DNA of 64,000 nucleotides from Demequina litoralis (lineage in GTDB: Bacteria > Actinomycetota > Actinomycetes > Actinomycetales > Demequinaceae): positions 62,001 to 126,000 of the forward strand of contig NZ_JAUHPW010000003.1 in assembly GCF_030418455.1 (NCBI RefSeq), read 5' to 3'. Numbering within the stretch: position 1 is the first letter of the stretch; each line of letters starts with the position of its first letter. The notes below the pieces were generated by a model, which was not told where the DNA came from, searched no databases, and saw only the letters and a list, made by a program, of their open reading frames with translations. Shown here one piece after another: positions 25,660 to 33,850 of this stretch. The position numbers were made by a program, and so were the translations under genes.

Positions 25660-26265
25660 ATGAACACGCGCATCGCGTCGGTCGCCATCGCCGCGACCGT
25701 CGTCGCCCTCGCTTCAGGTTGCAGCGCGGGCGGCGAGACGCAGGATCTCGAGGCGCAGCTCGCCGAGGTCACGGAGCAGCGCGACGCGCTGCAGGCCGAG
25801 CTCGACGCGATCGACGCGCGATACGACAAGACGGTCGCGGTGAAGGCGGCCGTCGAGGACATCCTCGCCGACCCGGAGTCGTACGGCACGCCGGACGAGG
25901 TCGCCGACCTGCTCGCGTCCTACGGGACGGACGACGCGGTCATGGACGATGACGTGTTCGGTGCCGTCGGCCTGCGGCAGGCCTGGTACAACACCCTGTC
26001 CAACCAGGTCGATGCGGAGATCGAGACCGTCCAGCAGTGGGTCGACGACGACGGCTCCGTGTCCGGCAGCCTGTGGATCTGGCGAGGCACCAACTTCGCG
26101 GGCGAGCCGTTCGAGCTCGTCGGCATCAACGTCGACACCCACGCCGACGACGGGACCATCGAGAACGAGTGGGTCGCGTACCCGTACCCGGACGAGTTCG
26201 TGCGCGTGGCGATCATCGGGGGCGGCACGCCCACGACCGTCACGGGCGAGCCGTTCGACGAGTGA
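25660..26265 (+). CDS. Lipoprotein with NTF2-like domain (tentative)
   Basis: A 201-residue protein with signal sequence MNTRIASVAIAATVVALASG and lipobox ASGC (Cys at about 21). A short coiled coil follows (LEAQLAEVTEQRDALQAELDAI, about 28-50). The rest (VEDILADPESYGTPDEVADLLASYGTD onward, with WVDDDGSVSGSLWIW) resembles SnoaL/NTF2-like folds, a tentative call. It would sit on the outer face of the membrane. A TAGAAT -10 box at 25573-25578 and GGGGAAGGGG before the ATG define a monocistronic unit. Function unknown. Confidence 0.7.
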   Translation: MNTRIASVAIAATVVALASGCSAGGETQDLEAQLAEVTEQRDALQAELDAIDARYDKTVAVKAAVEDILADPESYGTPDEVADLLASYGTDDAVMDDDVFGAVGLRQAWYNTLSNQVDAEIETVQQWVDDDGSVSGSLWIWRGTNFAGEPFELVGINVDTHADDGTIENEWVAYPYPDEFVRVAIIGGGTPTTVTGEPFDE

Positions 26266-26275
26266 GCCGCGCCTG

Positions 26276-27223
26276 TCAGCCGTCCTGGCCGGGTGCGCCG
26301 CGCGCGGGCGCCGGGGACTCCGGCGCATCGGACGATGCGGCGGCCGCCCTGGTCCTGCGGGAGCGCACGACACGCACGGCCGCCAGTGCCACGGTGGCGA
26401 GCAGCGCGAGCGCGATCACCCACGGCAGCAGCACGCCGGCGACCACCAGGGCGCCCGACACGAAGGCGACCAGGCCGTCCCAGCCGGACTCGAGGCCGCC
26501 CCAGAAGCTGCGCGGCGCATCGTCCACGATGACGACCGGCTCGGTGGTGAGGGAGAGCTCGATCGTGGACATCGAGACCTGGTCGTCAAGGCCGCGCTGG
26601 CGTGCCTCGAGGCTCTCGAGCCGGGCCTGCCGGCCGTCCAGCTCGTCCTCGAGCGTGATGATGTCCTTGATGTCCTCCGCGTCGGCGAGCAGGGACTCGA
26701 TACGCGCGGTGGAGGCGCGCAGCGTCGAGATCTGCGCGTCGAGGTCACGTACCTCGACGGTGACGTCGGCCGAGTCGGTCGAGAACTCGTCCACGGTGCC
26801 GAGCGCGCGGAGCTCGTCGACCGTGGCGTCGAGCGTGCTCGCCGGGATCCGCAGCGTCAGGCGCGCGGAGCCGCCGTCGTAGGTGCTCGGCGCGGTCTCG
26901 GAGCGCGCGTCGACGCGCCCGCCCGCGCGCGCGACGATGTCCGCGGCGCGGTCGGCAGCCCCGATGGGGTCCTCGACCGTCATGTACATCGCGCCCGTGA
27001 CGATGAGGGCACGGTCATCGGCGGCAGGCTCCGCAGAGTCCGCCGCGTCTGCCATGGCGCCGTCGGCCTCCTCGCCCTGCTCGTACGCCTCCTCGACCCC
27101 CGCGAAGGACGAGTCGGAGGCGCCGGAGCTGCATCCCGCCAGCAGCCAGACGGCGGCGAGGAGCGCGGCGACGACAGCGCCCCTGCGGAAGAGGGAGGGT
27201 GTCGCGTCGACGCGTGTGCTCAT
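26276..27223 (-). CDS. DUF4349 lipoprotein
   Basis: A 315-residue DUF4349 protein. A signal peptide ends at lipobox LLAGC (Cys near 28). A ferredoxin-like region (DRALIVTGAMYMTVEDP, about 65-160) is followed by a coiled coil (DLDAQISTLRASTARIESLL to ARQRGLDDQVS, about 165-230), a membrane helix (LVAFVSGALVVAGVLLPWVI) and an Arg-rich cytoplasmic tail with an Ala/Pro-rich end. Function unknown. The start at ATG 27223 is preferred because a TAGCAT -10 box ends seven bases before it; the ATG at 27232 lies inside that box. It converges on the lipoprotein gene, with a ten-base gap. Confidence 0.88.
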   Translation of the reverse strand: MSTRVDATPSLFRRGAVVAALLAAVWLLAGCSSGASDSSFAGVEEAYEQGEEADGAMADAADSAEPAADDRALIVTGAMYMTVEDPIGAADRAADIVARAGGRVDARSETAPSTYDGGSARLTLRIPASTLDATVDELRALGTVDEFSTDSADVTVEVRDLDAQISTLRASTARIESLLADAEDIKDIITLEDELDGRQARLESLEARQRGLDDQVSMSTIELSLTTEPVVIVDDAPRSFWGGLESGWDGLVAFVSGALVVAGVLLPWVIALALLATVALAAVRVVRSRRTRAAAASSDAPESPAPARGAPGQDG

Positions 27224-27230
27224 GGCGCTC

Positions 27231-27236
27231 ATGCTA
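27231..27236 (-). promoter_or_regulatory. -10 box TAGCAT for DUF4349 gene
   Basis: Reverse-strand TAGCAT, seven bases, ATG at 27223; leaderless start that decides between two nearby ATG codons. Confidence 0.45.
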
Positions 27237-27465
27237 GGGAGACGCACGGCGCCGCGGAAGCGTTGGTTGCGAACCCGTGACCATGCTGTGACCAGGCGTG
27301 ATGTTCGGCGCAAGGTCGAGTATGGCGGGATGGTCGGAGGGTGTGTCGAGCGGACTGGGAGCGTTGCCTCGTCGACTCGGGGGAGGCACTCGCACAGAGG
27401 TCGGGCACCGTGCAGGTCCGACAACCAAACGCCTGTCGGGCAAGGTGTCCCCAGGCCAGGTTGCG

Positions 27466-28248
27466 TCAGTCGGCTGCTCTAGGGTGATCGTCGTCTGCGT
27501 ATGGGCTGGGAGATGTGGCGTCTCCGTTGGGCTCCGGGGTCTCTTGTGGTGTAGCCGTGAGAGCGGGGAGCCATCGCCAGACGTCAGCGACCAGTTCCTT
27601 GGCGTCGTTGTAGCCTCCGACTGCCCCAAGCACAACCAGCAGGCTTGTGACTACCGCAGCGGTCTTCTTCGCCCAAGGCTTCGGCGCGCTGCGCGTCCAC
27701 AAGTCGCGTCGCAGGACCGCGTCGGAGACAACTGCCTCAGCGGCTTGCCTGATGCTCGGGGTAGACCGGCCTGGGTCCTTGTTGAGGGCTGCGAGCAGCG
27801 CCTCCAAGAGCTTGACGAAGTGTGACTTGTCTTCCGCAGAGAGATCGTCGTCTTCCGATATCTCCGTTAGCAGTTCTTGGACCTGCCGCTCGTAGTGCGC
27901 GCGAGTGTCTTCGGGGAGCCGTGAGCCGTTCTGTGCTTCGTAGTCTCGGGCCGCCGCTTGGGCGTCCGGTGCAAGCGTGGCAAGTCGTCCCGCAGACATC
28001 TCGAGAAGGACGCCCTCAAGGTAGTTCGGCCAGCCTTTTGCGTACTTGGTCCAGGCGTCGATTTCGTGATCGGGTCCCGTGTACCGCTTGAAGATCCTCG
28101 ACCACATTGGCTCGATAGGGGGATAGATGCCGTGGTAGGCAAGGAACTCGGTCGTCTGTTCGCGGCTCATTCGTTCGCAGGCATCCAGAATCTCCGCGAT
28201 CAGGCGCATCCGGACGCTCCGGTCGTACGCTGCGAAGCTCCTGGACAT
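27466..28248 (-). CDS. Accessory protein of unknown function, low-GC islet
   Basis: A 260-residue protein, not recognised. The N-terminal ~190 residues are soluble and charged (ILDACERMSREQTTEFLAYH, RQVQELLTEISEDDDLS), then a basic stretch (KPWAKK) precedes one membrane helix (AAVVTSLLVVLGAVGGYN, about 200-217) and a Pro/Asp-rich tail. Codon use is clearly less G/C-biased than in neighbours (many codons such as TCG, GAT, CAT, AAG, AGT in mixed use), suggesting recent gain. It has a leaderless-type TAGGCT box six bases before ATG 28248. It lies between the DUF4349 gene and tRNA-Gly, with IS-end-like repeats nearby. A role in defence or in a mobile islet is possible but not shown. Confidence 0.65.
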   Translation of the reverse strand: MSRSFAAYDRSVRMRLIAEILDACERMSREQTTEFLAYHGIYPPIEPMWSRIFKRYTGPDHEIDAWTKYAKGWPNYLEGVLLEMSAGRLATLAPDAQAAARDYEAQNGSRLPEDTRAHYERQVQELLTEISEDDDLSAEDKSHFVKLLEALLAALNKDPGRSTPSIRQAAEAVVSDAVLRRDLWTRSAPKPWAKKTAAVVTSLLVVLGAVGGYNDAKELVADVWRWLPALTATPQETPEPNGDATSPSPYADDDHPRAAD

Positions 28249-28494
28249 GGCCCGAGCCTACGCAGTGAGGTGCCGGCGGTCTAGGTGATTCCCTACAGTA
28301 TTAAGCCTGATAACACTAGCAATGTCGCCCCATTGGATTGGCTTCCGCGGTAGTGGATGGACTCGCGCACCCCTCGAGTTGCATTGCCTCGTCTATCGCA
28401 AGAGCCGGATGGGCCGCTGTCGCCGTGTCCTACAGGAGGCGGCGGCTATTGCCTCTTGCTGAACACTTCCGCGACTACCAGCCCAGGAGACACC
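28249..28494. other. A/T-richer intergenic islet sequence
   Basis: About 245 bases of noticeably lower G+C than the surroundings. It contains the TAGGCT promoter box at 28255-28260 (reverse strand) for the accessory gene. Only short, unconvincing reading frames are present and no transposase fragment was recognised. Confidence 0.45.
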
Positions 28495-28522
28495 AAAGGC
28501 CCCTCCCGAAGGAGGGGCCTTT
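28495..28522. terminator. Terminator downstream of tRNA-Gly
   Basis: A perfect 12-bp stem (AAAGGCCCCTCC / GGAGGGGCCTTT) with a CGAA loop, flanked by T and A runs. On the reverse strand it lies 53 bases after the tRNA 3' end and probably ends that transcript. Confidence 0.75.
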
Positions 28523-28565
28523 GTGAACGATGACCCGAGACATTTGTGAACGATGTCCCGAAACA
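28520..28565. repeat. Two tandem 23-bp repeats, IS-end-like
   Basis: TTTGTGAACGATGACCCGAG.. at 28520-28542 and TTTGTGAACGATGTCCCGAA.. at 28543-28565 match at 21 of 23 positions and abut exactly. Words of the form TGTGAAC-ATGTCCCG recall terminal repeats of IS481-type elements in actinobacteria (from memory, not searched). They lie ten bases from tRNA-Gly. No transposase is present, so this would be a relic. Confidence 0.5.
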
Positions 28566-28574
28566 TCACAAGAG

Positions 28575-28645
28575 AGCGGGTGACGGGAATCGAACCCGCG
28601 CTATCAGCTTGGGAAGCTGAAGTTCTACCATTGAACTACACCCGC
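28575..28645 (-). tRNA. tRNA-Gly(CCC)
   Basis: A 71-base gene on the reverse strand. The acceptor stem is GCGGGTG / CACCCGC, the D arm contains AGTTCAATGGTAGA, the anticodon stem TCAGC / GCTGA encloses loop TTCCCAA (anticodon CCC), and the T arm is CGGGTTCGATTCCCG. CCA is not encoded. The gene borders the low-GC islet, a common place for integration. Confidence 0.95.
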
Positions 28646-28678
28646 GAGCACCGCTCGGCGGCGGTGCGTCACCCCATT

Positions 28679-31189
28679 CTAGGGGGTAGCCGCGGCCTCC
28701 TCGCCCACGCCGCGCGGCGCATCGTCCCCCTGGCCGCGCAGGCCCTCCCGATGGCCGAGCGTCTCGAGCCAGCGCACCAGCTGGAGGTGCACCTGCTCGG
28801 CGCCGCGGAGACGTCCGTGCTCGAGCAGCGTCTCGTCGAGGCTCCACTCGGACGGGTGGACGAGCAGCGGACGCGTCTGCCAGCCGCCCAGCCCGCCGTG
28901 GCAGCCCACGAGCTCCTCGAAGGCGGCGACCTCGTCGAGGGCCGGCTCGTGGAGCGAGTTGACGTAGATGTCGGGCGCCTCGGGGAAGGCCGCGACGCGT
29001 GCGAGGTCGCTCGCTGCGCCCGGCCCGAACGGCGCCAGGGGGTCCTCGCCCTCGATCTCGCCGGTCGCCAGGCGGTGCAGGCCGCGGGGCCCGATCGCCA
29101 CCGGTCCGGATGCGGCGCGCACCACGAGGAAGCCGATGCCGGGGTGCGTCGCGAGCGCCTCCACCAGCCCCGGGTGCTCCGCCTCGAGCTCCGACAGCGT
29201 GAGCGGTCGCGGCGACTCCGTGAACCAGATCCCGCCCAGGTTGCCGCTGCCGACGACGGCGAGCGCGGGACCGTCGCCGGCGTCGGGCGACGATGCGCCG
29301 GCGTCCGTCGCCGCGTCGGCCTCGCGGCGTCGCAGCGCGCGCCGGGCCGCGCGGCCCGATACCGAGTCCTGGGCCGCGGCCTCGCTCACGAGCAGGCGCA
29401 CCCGGCCCCAGGTCTCCTCGTCGTGGGAGGTGTCGAGCGCCCGCCCACCCGTGTGGGCGGCGACCAGCTCCTCGAGCGTCATGCCGTACCGCTGGAGGAA
29501 CGTCGCGCCCTGGCTCTGGCCGTGGTCCGACACGAGGACGATGCGGTACTCGCGGGGCGTGATGCCGGCGCCCGCGACCTGTTCGAGGGTGCGCAGCACC
29601 GCGTCGAGCCCGTAGAGCGAGGCGAGCGACTCGGGCCGCGTGACCCCGGCGTGGTGCGCGATCTCGTCGTAGTCGACGAAGTCCACGTAGATCGACCGTG
29701 CGCCCTCCATCATCGCCTCGATCACGAGCGCCACGTTGAGGTCGCGCAGCAGCACGTTGGTGATGCCGCGCAGCGCGACGTACGAGCCGCCCCGGTGCAC
29801 ACGCGGCTCGACGCCGCGCCACTCCTGGCGGCGCGCCTGCCACACCTCCTTCGCCATCTCGCCGAGCGTGCGTGTGAAGGCGCGCGCGAAGCCGGCCGGA
29901 TGGGTGAAGAAGGCCGCGTAGGAGCGGGAGGGGCCCAGCGAGCGCTCGCCGCCGCGCATGCCGCTCATCGTGAGGAACGAGCGGCCCGCGTCGCCCGAGA
30001 ACAGGTTCGAGATCGACACGCCGTCGTCGGCGAGCAGGCCGCGCCCGTCGCTCACCCGCTCCTCGATGAGCGCCGCGTCGTCCGGACGGTTGGCGACGAC
30101 CATGCGTCCCAGCTCGCGATCCCACCAGCGGAAGGCCGGGATGCCCCGCGACGAGCCGTGGAGGATGCCGGCCTGGCTCACGGGAGTCGTGGACGGCACC
30201 CGCGCGGTCCACTCCGTCCAGGTGTGGGTGCCGCCCCGGATCCAGCGCGCGATCGTGGGCAGGTTGCCGGCGCGCAGCTCCTGCTCGAGCAGCGGCGCCG
30301 ACACCCCGTCGAGCTGCACGAACAGGACGCCCGGCACGCCGTCAGGCTCGGGGCGGTCGCCCCGCATCGCCATGCGCGTGGCATGCACCAGCAGGTAGTC
30401 GTGGGTGCCGACCGAGAACAGCCACGACACGAGGGTCATGAGCACCGTGAGGATCCACGAGGCCACGAGCGCCCACGCGGGGCTGGCGACATCGACGCCG
30501 GGGGCGAGCCACAGCGCAAGCCCCACCGTGGTCGCGTTGGCGAACAGCGCCGCCGTGAGGGCGCCCGCCCAGCCGAACCGGCCGGCGATGCGCAGCCACA
30601 CCGGCTGCAGCACCCAGGTGACCAGCGCGATCGCCGCCGCGGCGAGCAGCGCGGCGATCCAGCCGTCCGCCGTCACGCCCGGGGTGAGCCCGATCGTGGC
30701 CGCGACCACGACGGTCTGCACGGCGAGCTGCGCGGCCCGCGCCGCCCGCGCGCGCACGGTCCGCCGCTCCCCGCCGAGCGCGTCCGCAAGGTCGCGTTCC
30801 CGGTCGCCCTGGAACCAGCGGTCCGCCCGCGGGGTCCACGCGAGCGCGAGGGTGATGCCGGCGCCGGCCGCGACCACGACGGCGGTGGCCGGCGAGCCCT
30901 CGGGCGTGGTCGCCTGGTGGATGGCCTCGAGGACGCGCAGCCCGGCGAGCGCGGACACCACGATGCGCGCGCCGTTGGAGCCGCGCCACAGCGCGATCGC
31001 CGCGGCGATCAGGCCCGCGCCGAGCAGTCCGAGCGCCACGATGGTCGCGGTGGAGGCCTCTGCGCGGGCGGTGTCCCCGGCGAGGGCGAGGATGCTCACG
31101 GTGAGGTCGAGCACGCCTCCGAGCGCGGTGAGGGCGGCGAGGGCGACGACGCCGGGCGGGCGGCGTGCGCGCGTCACGGGCGCAGGCAT
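28679..31189 (-). CDS. Membrane-anchored type I phosphodiesterase / alkaline phosphatase-fold protein
   Basis: An 836-residue protein. Residues about 10-260 hold seven or eight membrane helices. The remainder is an alkaline-phosphatase-superfamily domain: FVQLDGVSAPLL (metal Asp, near 290), RVPSTTPVSQAGILHG (nucleophile Thr, near 335), DFVDYDEIAHHAG (metal Asp/His, near 510) and SDHGQSQG (near 560). This fold hydrolyses phosphodiesters or transfers phospho-alditol groups on envelope polymers. The substrate is unknown. The start at ATG 31189 gives the first membrane helix near residue 12. The tRNA gene follows 33 bases downstream and the gene appears monocistronic. Confidence 0.85.
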   Translation of the reverse strand: MPAPVTRARRPPGVVALAALTALGGVLDLTVSILALAGDTARAEASTATIVALGLLGAGLIAAAIALWRGSNGARIVVSALAGLRVLEAIHQATTPEGSPATAVVVAAGAGITLALAWTPRADRWFQGDRERDLADALGGERRTVRARAARAAQLAVQTVVVAATIGLTPGVTADGWIAALLAAAAIALVTWVLQPVWLRIAGRFGWAGALTAALFANATTVGLALWLAPGVDVASPAWALVASWILTVLMTLVSWLFSVGTHDYLLVHATRMAMRGDRPEPDGVPGVLFVQLDGVSAPLLEQELRAGNLPTIARWIRGGTHTWTEWTARVPSTTPVSQAGILHGSSRGIPAFRWWDRELGRMVVANRPDDAALIEERVSDGRGLLADDGVSISNLFSGDAGRSFLTMSGMRGGERSLGPSRSYAAFFTHPAGFARAFTRTLGEMAKEVWQARRQEWRGVEPRVHRGGSYVALRGITNVLLRDLNVALVIEAMMEGARSIYVDFVDYDEIAHHAGVTRPESLASLYGLDAVLRTLEQVAGAGITPREYRIVLVSDHGQSQGATFLQRYGMTLEELVAAHTGGRALDTSHDEETWGRVRLLVSEAAAQDSVSGRAARRALRRREADAATDAGASSPDAGDGPALAVVGSGNLGGIWFTESPRPLTLSELEAEHPGLVEALATHPGIGFLVVRAASGPVAIGPRGLHRLATGEIEGEDPLAPFGPGAASDLARVAAFPEAPDIYVNSLHEPALDEVAAFEELVGCHGGLGGWQTRPLLVHPSEWSLDETLLEHGRLRGAEQVHLQLVRWLETLGHREGLRGQGDDAPRGVGEEAAATP

Positions 31190-31245
31190 GCGTCCATCAT
31201 CCCCATCACGGCGGCGCGCGCCGCGAGGCTGGCCCGCGCGCCCCC

Positions 31246-31803
31246 TCAGCGGTTCTGGAGCGCGTCCAGCCCGACGGCGAGCGCGTGGACGAGCCGCGGG
31301 TCGTAGCGGTCGTCCTCGACCGTGACGCGGTACGTGTCCCGCACGCCCCACCGCCGCACGATCGTCAGGACGGGAGCCCCGGCGTCCTCGGTGGCGAAGA
31401 GGAAGTCGTACGGCAGCAGGTCGAGGCCGATGCGGCGCAGCACCGCGTACAGCGTGCTCGTCTCCTGTCCCAGCACCCGCGGCAGGCCCTCCTGCTCGAG
31501 GTACCAGGTGGTGACGAGCAGCGAGCGGCGGAAGTCCTTGCGGAAGCCTCCGACCACCGCGCCCGTCTCGTCTCGCACGTCGACCACCGAGGCGAGGTCG
31601 AGGACGTTGCGGGCCTGGAGCGTGAACCGCACGTGCGTCTTCGACTCGTCCGCGTAGAAGGGGACCTCCTCGCGGAGCCTGCCCCGCTTCTGCTGCGCGA
31701 ACGCGAGCTGCTCGACCGGGTTCCAGGCCTCGTCGGCGCGCCAGATCTCGTACCGGTTCACCATGAGGGTGATGCGTTGGCGCACGAGGTACCTGACCGT
31801 CAT
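31246..31803 (-). CDS. LURP-one-related / scramblase-like protein
   Basis: A 185-residue protein with the tubby-like beta-barrel pattern of LURP-one-related proteins: an N-terminal YLVRQRITLMVNRYEIW, LAFAQQKRGRLREEVPFYADES, then repeated strands (VVDVRDETGAVVGGFRK) around a buried C-terminal hydrophobic helix (RLVHALAVGLDALQN). It has no signal peptide. Function unknown; plant homologues relate to defence and phospholipid binding. A TAGGGT box six bases before ATG 31803 suggests a leaderless mRNA. It diverges from the lipoprotein gene. Confidence 0.82.
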   Translation of the reverse strand: MTVRYLVRQRITLMVNRYEIWRADEAWNPVEQLAFAQQKRGRLREEVPFYADESKTHVRFTLQARNVLDLASVVDVRDETGAVVGGFRKDFRRSLLVTTWYLEQEGLPRVLGQETSTLYAVLRRIGLDLLPYDFLFATEDAGAPVLTIVRRWGVRDTYRVTVEDDRYDPRLVHALAVGLDALQNR

Positions 31804-31809
31804 GCCCTC

Positions 31810-31815
31810 ACCCTA
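31810..31815 (-). promoter_or_regulatory. -10 box TAGGGT, leaderless start
   Basis: Reverse-strand TAGGGT, six bases, ATG at 31803. Confidence 0.5.
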
Positions 31816-31845
31816 GGAGCCCTCCGGAGGGGCCACAATGGCGGC

Positions 31846-32301
31846 ATGCATGCCACGTCCGCGCTCCGCGCCGCCGCCGCGACCGCCCTGGTCGCGCCGC
31901 TTCTCGCGGCGTGCGCGGGCACTCCCGACTACCCCGTGGTCGCGACCGCGGCCGCCGCGGAGGTGCCCGACGCCTCGCTCGCGATGCGCTCCGTCGAGGT
32001 GACGATCGGGTCCACCGGCGACGAGGATGTGGTGCTGACGGGCGGCACGGTCTTCACGCCCTACTTCGACCGTCTCGACGCCGTGGGGCTGCACGTGACG
32101 GTGCCCGCCGGCGGCGAGGTCACCATCCGCCTCCCGCTCGGGCTCGCGACGTGCCCCGCCGGCGAGGGCGAGTCCAGCGCCCAGCTGGTGCTCGAGGCGG
32201 GCGGGGAGGAGCTGCTCCAGACGGTCCTGCTGAGGGACCGGCAGCTCGCGCGTCTCAACGAGGCGACCTGCGCACTCCGGCTCGACGACGAGGACCTCTG
32301 A
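31846..32301 (+). CDS. Small lipoprotein
   Basis: A 151-residue protein. The signal peptide (SALRAAAATALVAPLLAAC) ends with lipobox LLAAC, Cys near 22. The mature part looks like a single beta-sandwich (SVEVTIGSTGDEDVVLTGGTVF, GLHVTVPAGGEVTIRLPLG) with two later Cys (ATCPAG, ATCALR) that may pair. Function unknown. ATG 31846 follows CGGAGGGG at a suitable distance; the ATG at 31838 is out of frame. Confidence 0.75.
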   Translation: MHATSALRAAAATALVAPLLAACAGTPDYPVVATAAAAEVPDASLAMRSVEVTIGSTGDEDVVLTGGTVFTPYFDRLDAVGLHVTVPAGGEVTIRLPLGLATCPAGEGESSAQLVLEAGGEELLQTVLLRDRQLARLNEATCALRLDDEDL

Positions 32302-32502
32302 CCCCGACTCCTATTCCCGGCTCGCGGACATTCCATCACCCCTGGTAGATGGCGTTTCTCTGGGGTGGTTACGGGAGGCTTCCGTGCATCGTCCCTGGCA
32401 GGAGCGTGTTGTACCGGTCGGTGGGCCCGCGTGGAAGCGCCCCTCGGCCGGACAGCCCGGCGGAGCGGACAGGCTCGCCGGAGAGCAGGGGAGGACATCA
32501 GC
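32302..32502. other. Intergenic region with recurrent octamer
   Basis: About 200 bases before the DUF6458 gene. It contains GCATCGTC at 32396-32403 and a possible CACCCC / GGGGTG stem near 32337-32367. No further feature was recognised. Confidence 0.35.
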
Positions 32503-32727
32503 ATGGCACTCGGTTCCGGCATCTTCCTGATCGTCGTCGGCGCGATCGCGGCCTTCGCCGTGGACGACGCGATCGACGGCGTCGACCTCGCGATGATCGG
32601 CTACATCTGCATGGCCGCCGGCGTGATCGCGATCGTGGTCTCGCTCGTCGCCAACGCCCAGCGCTCGAAGACCACCCACACCGAGGTGCGCGACGAGCAC
32701 GTCGACCACCACCGCGTCGAGGGCTGA
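32503..32727 (+). CDS. DUF6458-like two-helix membrane protein
   Basis: A 74-residue protein with two membrane helices, GIFLIVVGAIAAFAV (about 6-20) and MIGYICMAAGVIAIVVSLV (about 31-49), and a charged His-rich C-terminus (EVRDEHVDHHRVEG). This layout matches the DUF6458 family of actinobacteria; function unknown. GGGGAGG lies nine bases before the ATG. It appears monocistronic. Confidence 0.78.
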   Translation: MALGSGIFLIVVGAIAAFAVDDAIDGVDLAMIGYICMAAGVIAIVVSLVANAQRSKTTHTEVRDEHVDHHRVEG

Positions 32728-32836
32728 GCCGCGCCCGGGGCCGCCCCGCGCGGGCGGCCCCGGCGCCCCGCCCCGCCGCGCGCATCGTCCCCGCCGGCCG
32801 TAGCCTGACGGGAACGGCCCACCCCGGGGAGAAGCC

Positions 32837-33289
32837 ATGGCCAGCGTCTCGACCTACCTCAACTTCGACGGCACCTGCGAGGAGGCCTTCGCGTTCTACG
32901 TCGAGGTGTTCGGCGGGGCGCTCGTCGACCCGCCGATGCGGATGGGCGACGTGCCGCAGCAGCCCGGCATGCCGCCGCTCTCCGACGACGAGAAGAACCG
33001 GATCATGCACTGCGCGCTCGACATCGTGGGCGGGCATCGCATCATGGGTTCGGACATCCTGCCCTCGATGGGCCACGTGCTCCGCGAGGGCAACAACGTC
33101 TACCTCAACCTGCAGCTCGACGACGAGGACCAGGTGAGGGACCTCTTCGACAGGCTCTCCGTCGGCGGCGCCGTCGAGATGGAACCGACCCCGATGTTCT
33201 GGGGCGACCTCTACTGCGCGTTCACGGACCGCTTCGGGATCCAGTGGATGTTCGTCGCGACGATGACCGAGGGCACCGGGCTGGCCTGA
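32837..33289 (+). CDS. PhnB-like VOC (glyoxalase-fold) protein
   Basis: A 150-residue protein with YLNFDGTCEEAFAFYVEVFGG at the N-terminus, the hallmark of the PhnB/DUF1428-like branch of the vicinal oxygen chelate fold, and CAFTDRFGIQWMF at the C-terminus. PhnB-like proteins are mostly of unknown function and often lack a complete metal site. A TAGCCT box at 32801-32806 and GGGGAGAA before the ATG define its transcript. The partner gene on the other strand converges with a nine-base gap. Confidence 0.85.
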   Translation: MASVSTYLNFDGTCEEAFAFYVEVFGGALVDPPMRMGDVPQQPGMPPLSDDEKNRIMHCALDIVGGHRIMGSDILPSMGHVLREGNNVYLNLQLDDEDQVRDLFDRLSVGGAVEMEPTPMFWGDLYCAFTDRFGIQWMFVATMTEGTGLA

Positions 33290-33298
33290 GCGCGATCC

Positions 33299-33730
33299 TC
33301 AGGAGGTCTCGCCGTAGGTCTCCTCGAGGGAGTCGAAGAACGCGTCCGACAGCAGCTGGAAGGCCTCGCGATCGAGCATGATCGGCTCGCCCGGGTCGAG
33401 GCGCAGCACCGTGGTGCCGGCGTCGAGACCCGAGCCCTCCGGCGGCGCGAAGCGCCCGCCGTTGCCGTTGAGCGACTCGACGACCGCGCGCATCTCGTGC
33501 AGCGGACCCGGCCGGCTGCCCTCCGCCGCCCGGCTGCGGTTGGCGAACATGCCCTCGAGCTGGCTCGCGACGGCGACGAAGTACTCGTCCGCGATGTTCT
33601 GGATCGGGGCGTCCATCGTCCCGTCGCCGGGCGCCTGCTGGCGCAGCAGGTCGAACGCGGCGACCTCGGCCTCGATGCGCCACCGGCACGCGTCGATGTA
33701 GTCGCCGCTGTACTCGGTCACGTCATCCAT
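33299..33730 (-). CDS. Hypothetical acidic protein
   Basis: A 143-residue soluble, acidic protein that was not recognised. It has a helical N-terminal half (CRWRIEAEVAAFDLLRQQ, IADEYFVAVASQLEGMF) and a C-terminal LDREAFQLLSDAFFDSLEE helix. A strong GGAGGTGGATCC ribosome site precedes ATG 33730. Codon use is typical of the genome, so it is a real resident gene. No neighbour suggests its role. Confidence 0.7.
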   Translation of the reverse strand: MDDVTEYSGDYIDACRWRIEAEVAAFDLLRQQAPGDGTMDAPIQNIADEYFVAVASQLEGMFANRSRAAEGSRPGPLHEMRAVVESLNGNGGRFAPPEGSGLDAGTTVLRLDPGEPIMLDREAFQLLSDAFFDSLEETYGETS

Positions 33731-33850
33731 GGATCCACCTCCTGCGCATCGTATGACGCTCAGTATGGTGTGCCGGGGCCGCCGCCGCACAGGGGTGCGC
33801 GCACGGCGCGGCGCGGCGCCCCGGCGCCGCGGACCCAGCGACGATGCACG

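Noticed and set aside
28338-28526. 62-codon frame between the accessory gene and tRNA-Gly
   Set aside because: It ends inside the terminator hairpin, has no ribosome site and no recognisable sequence.
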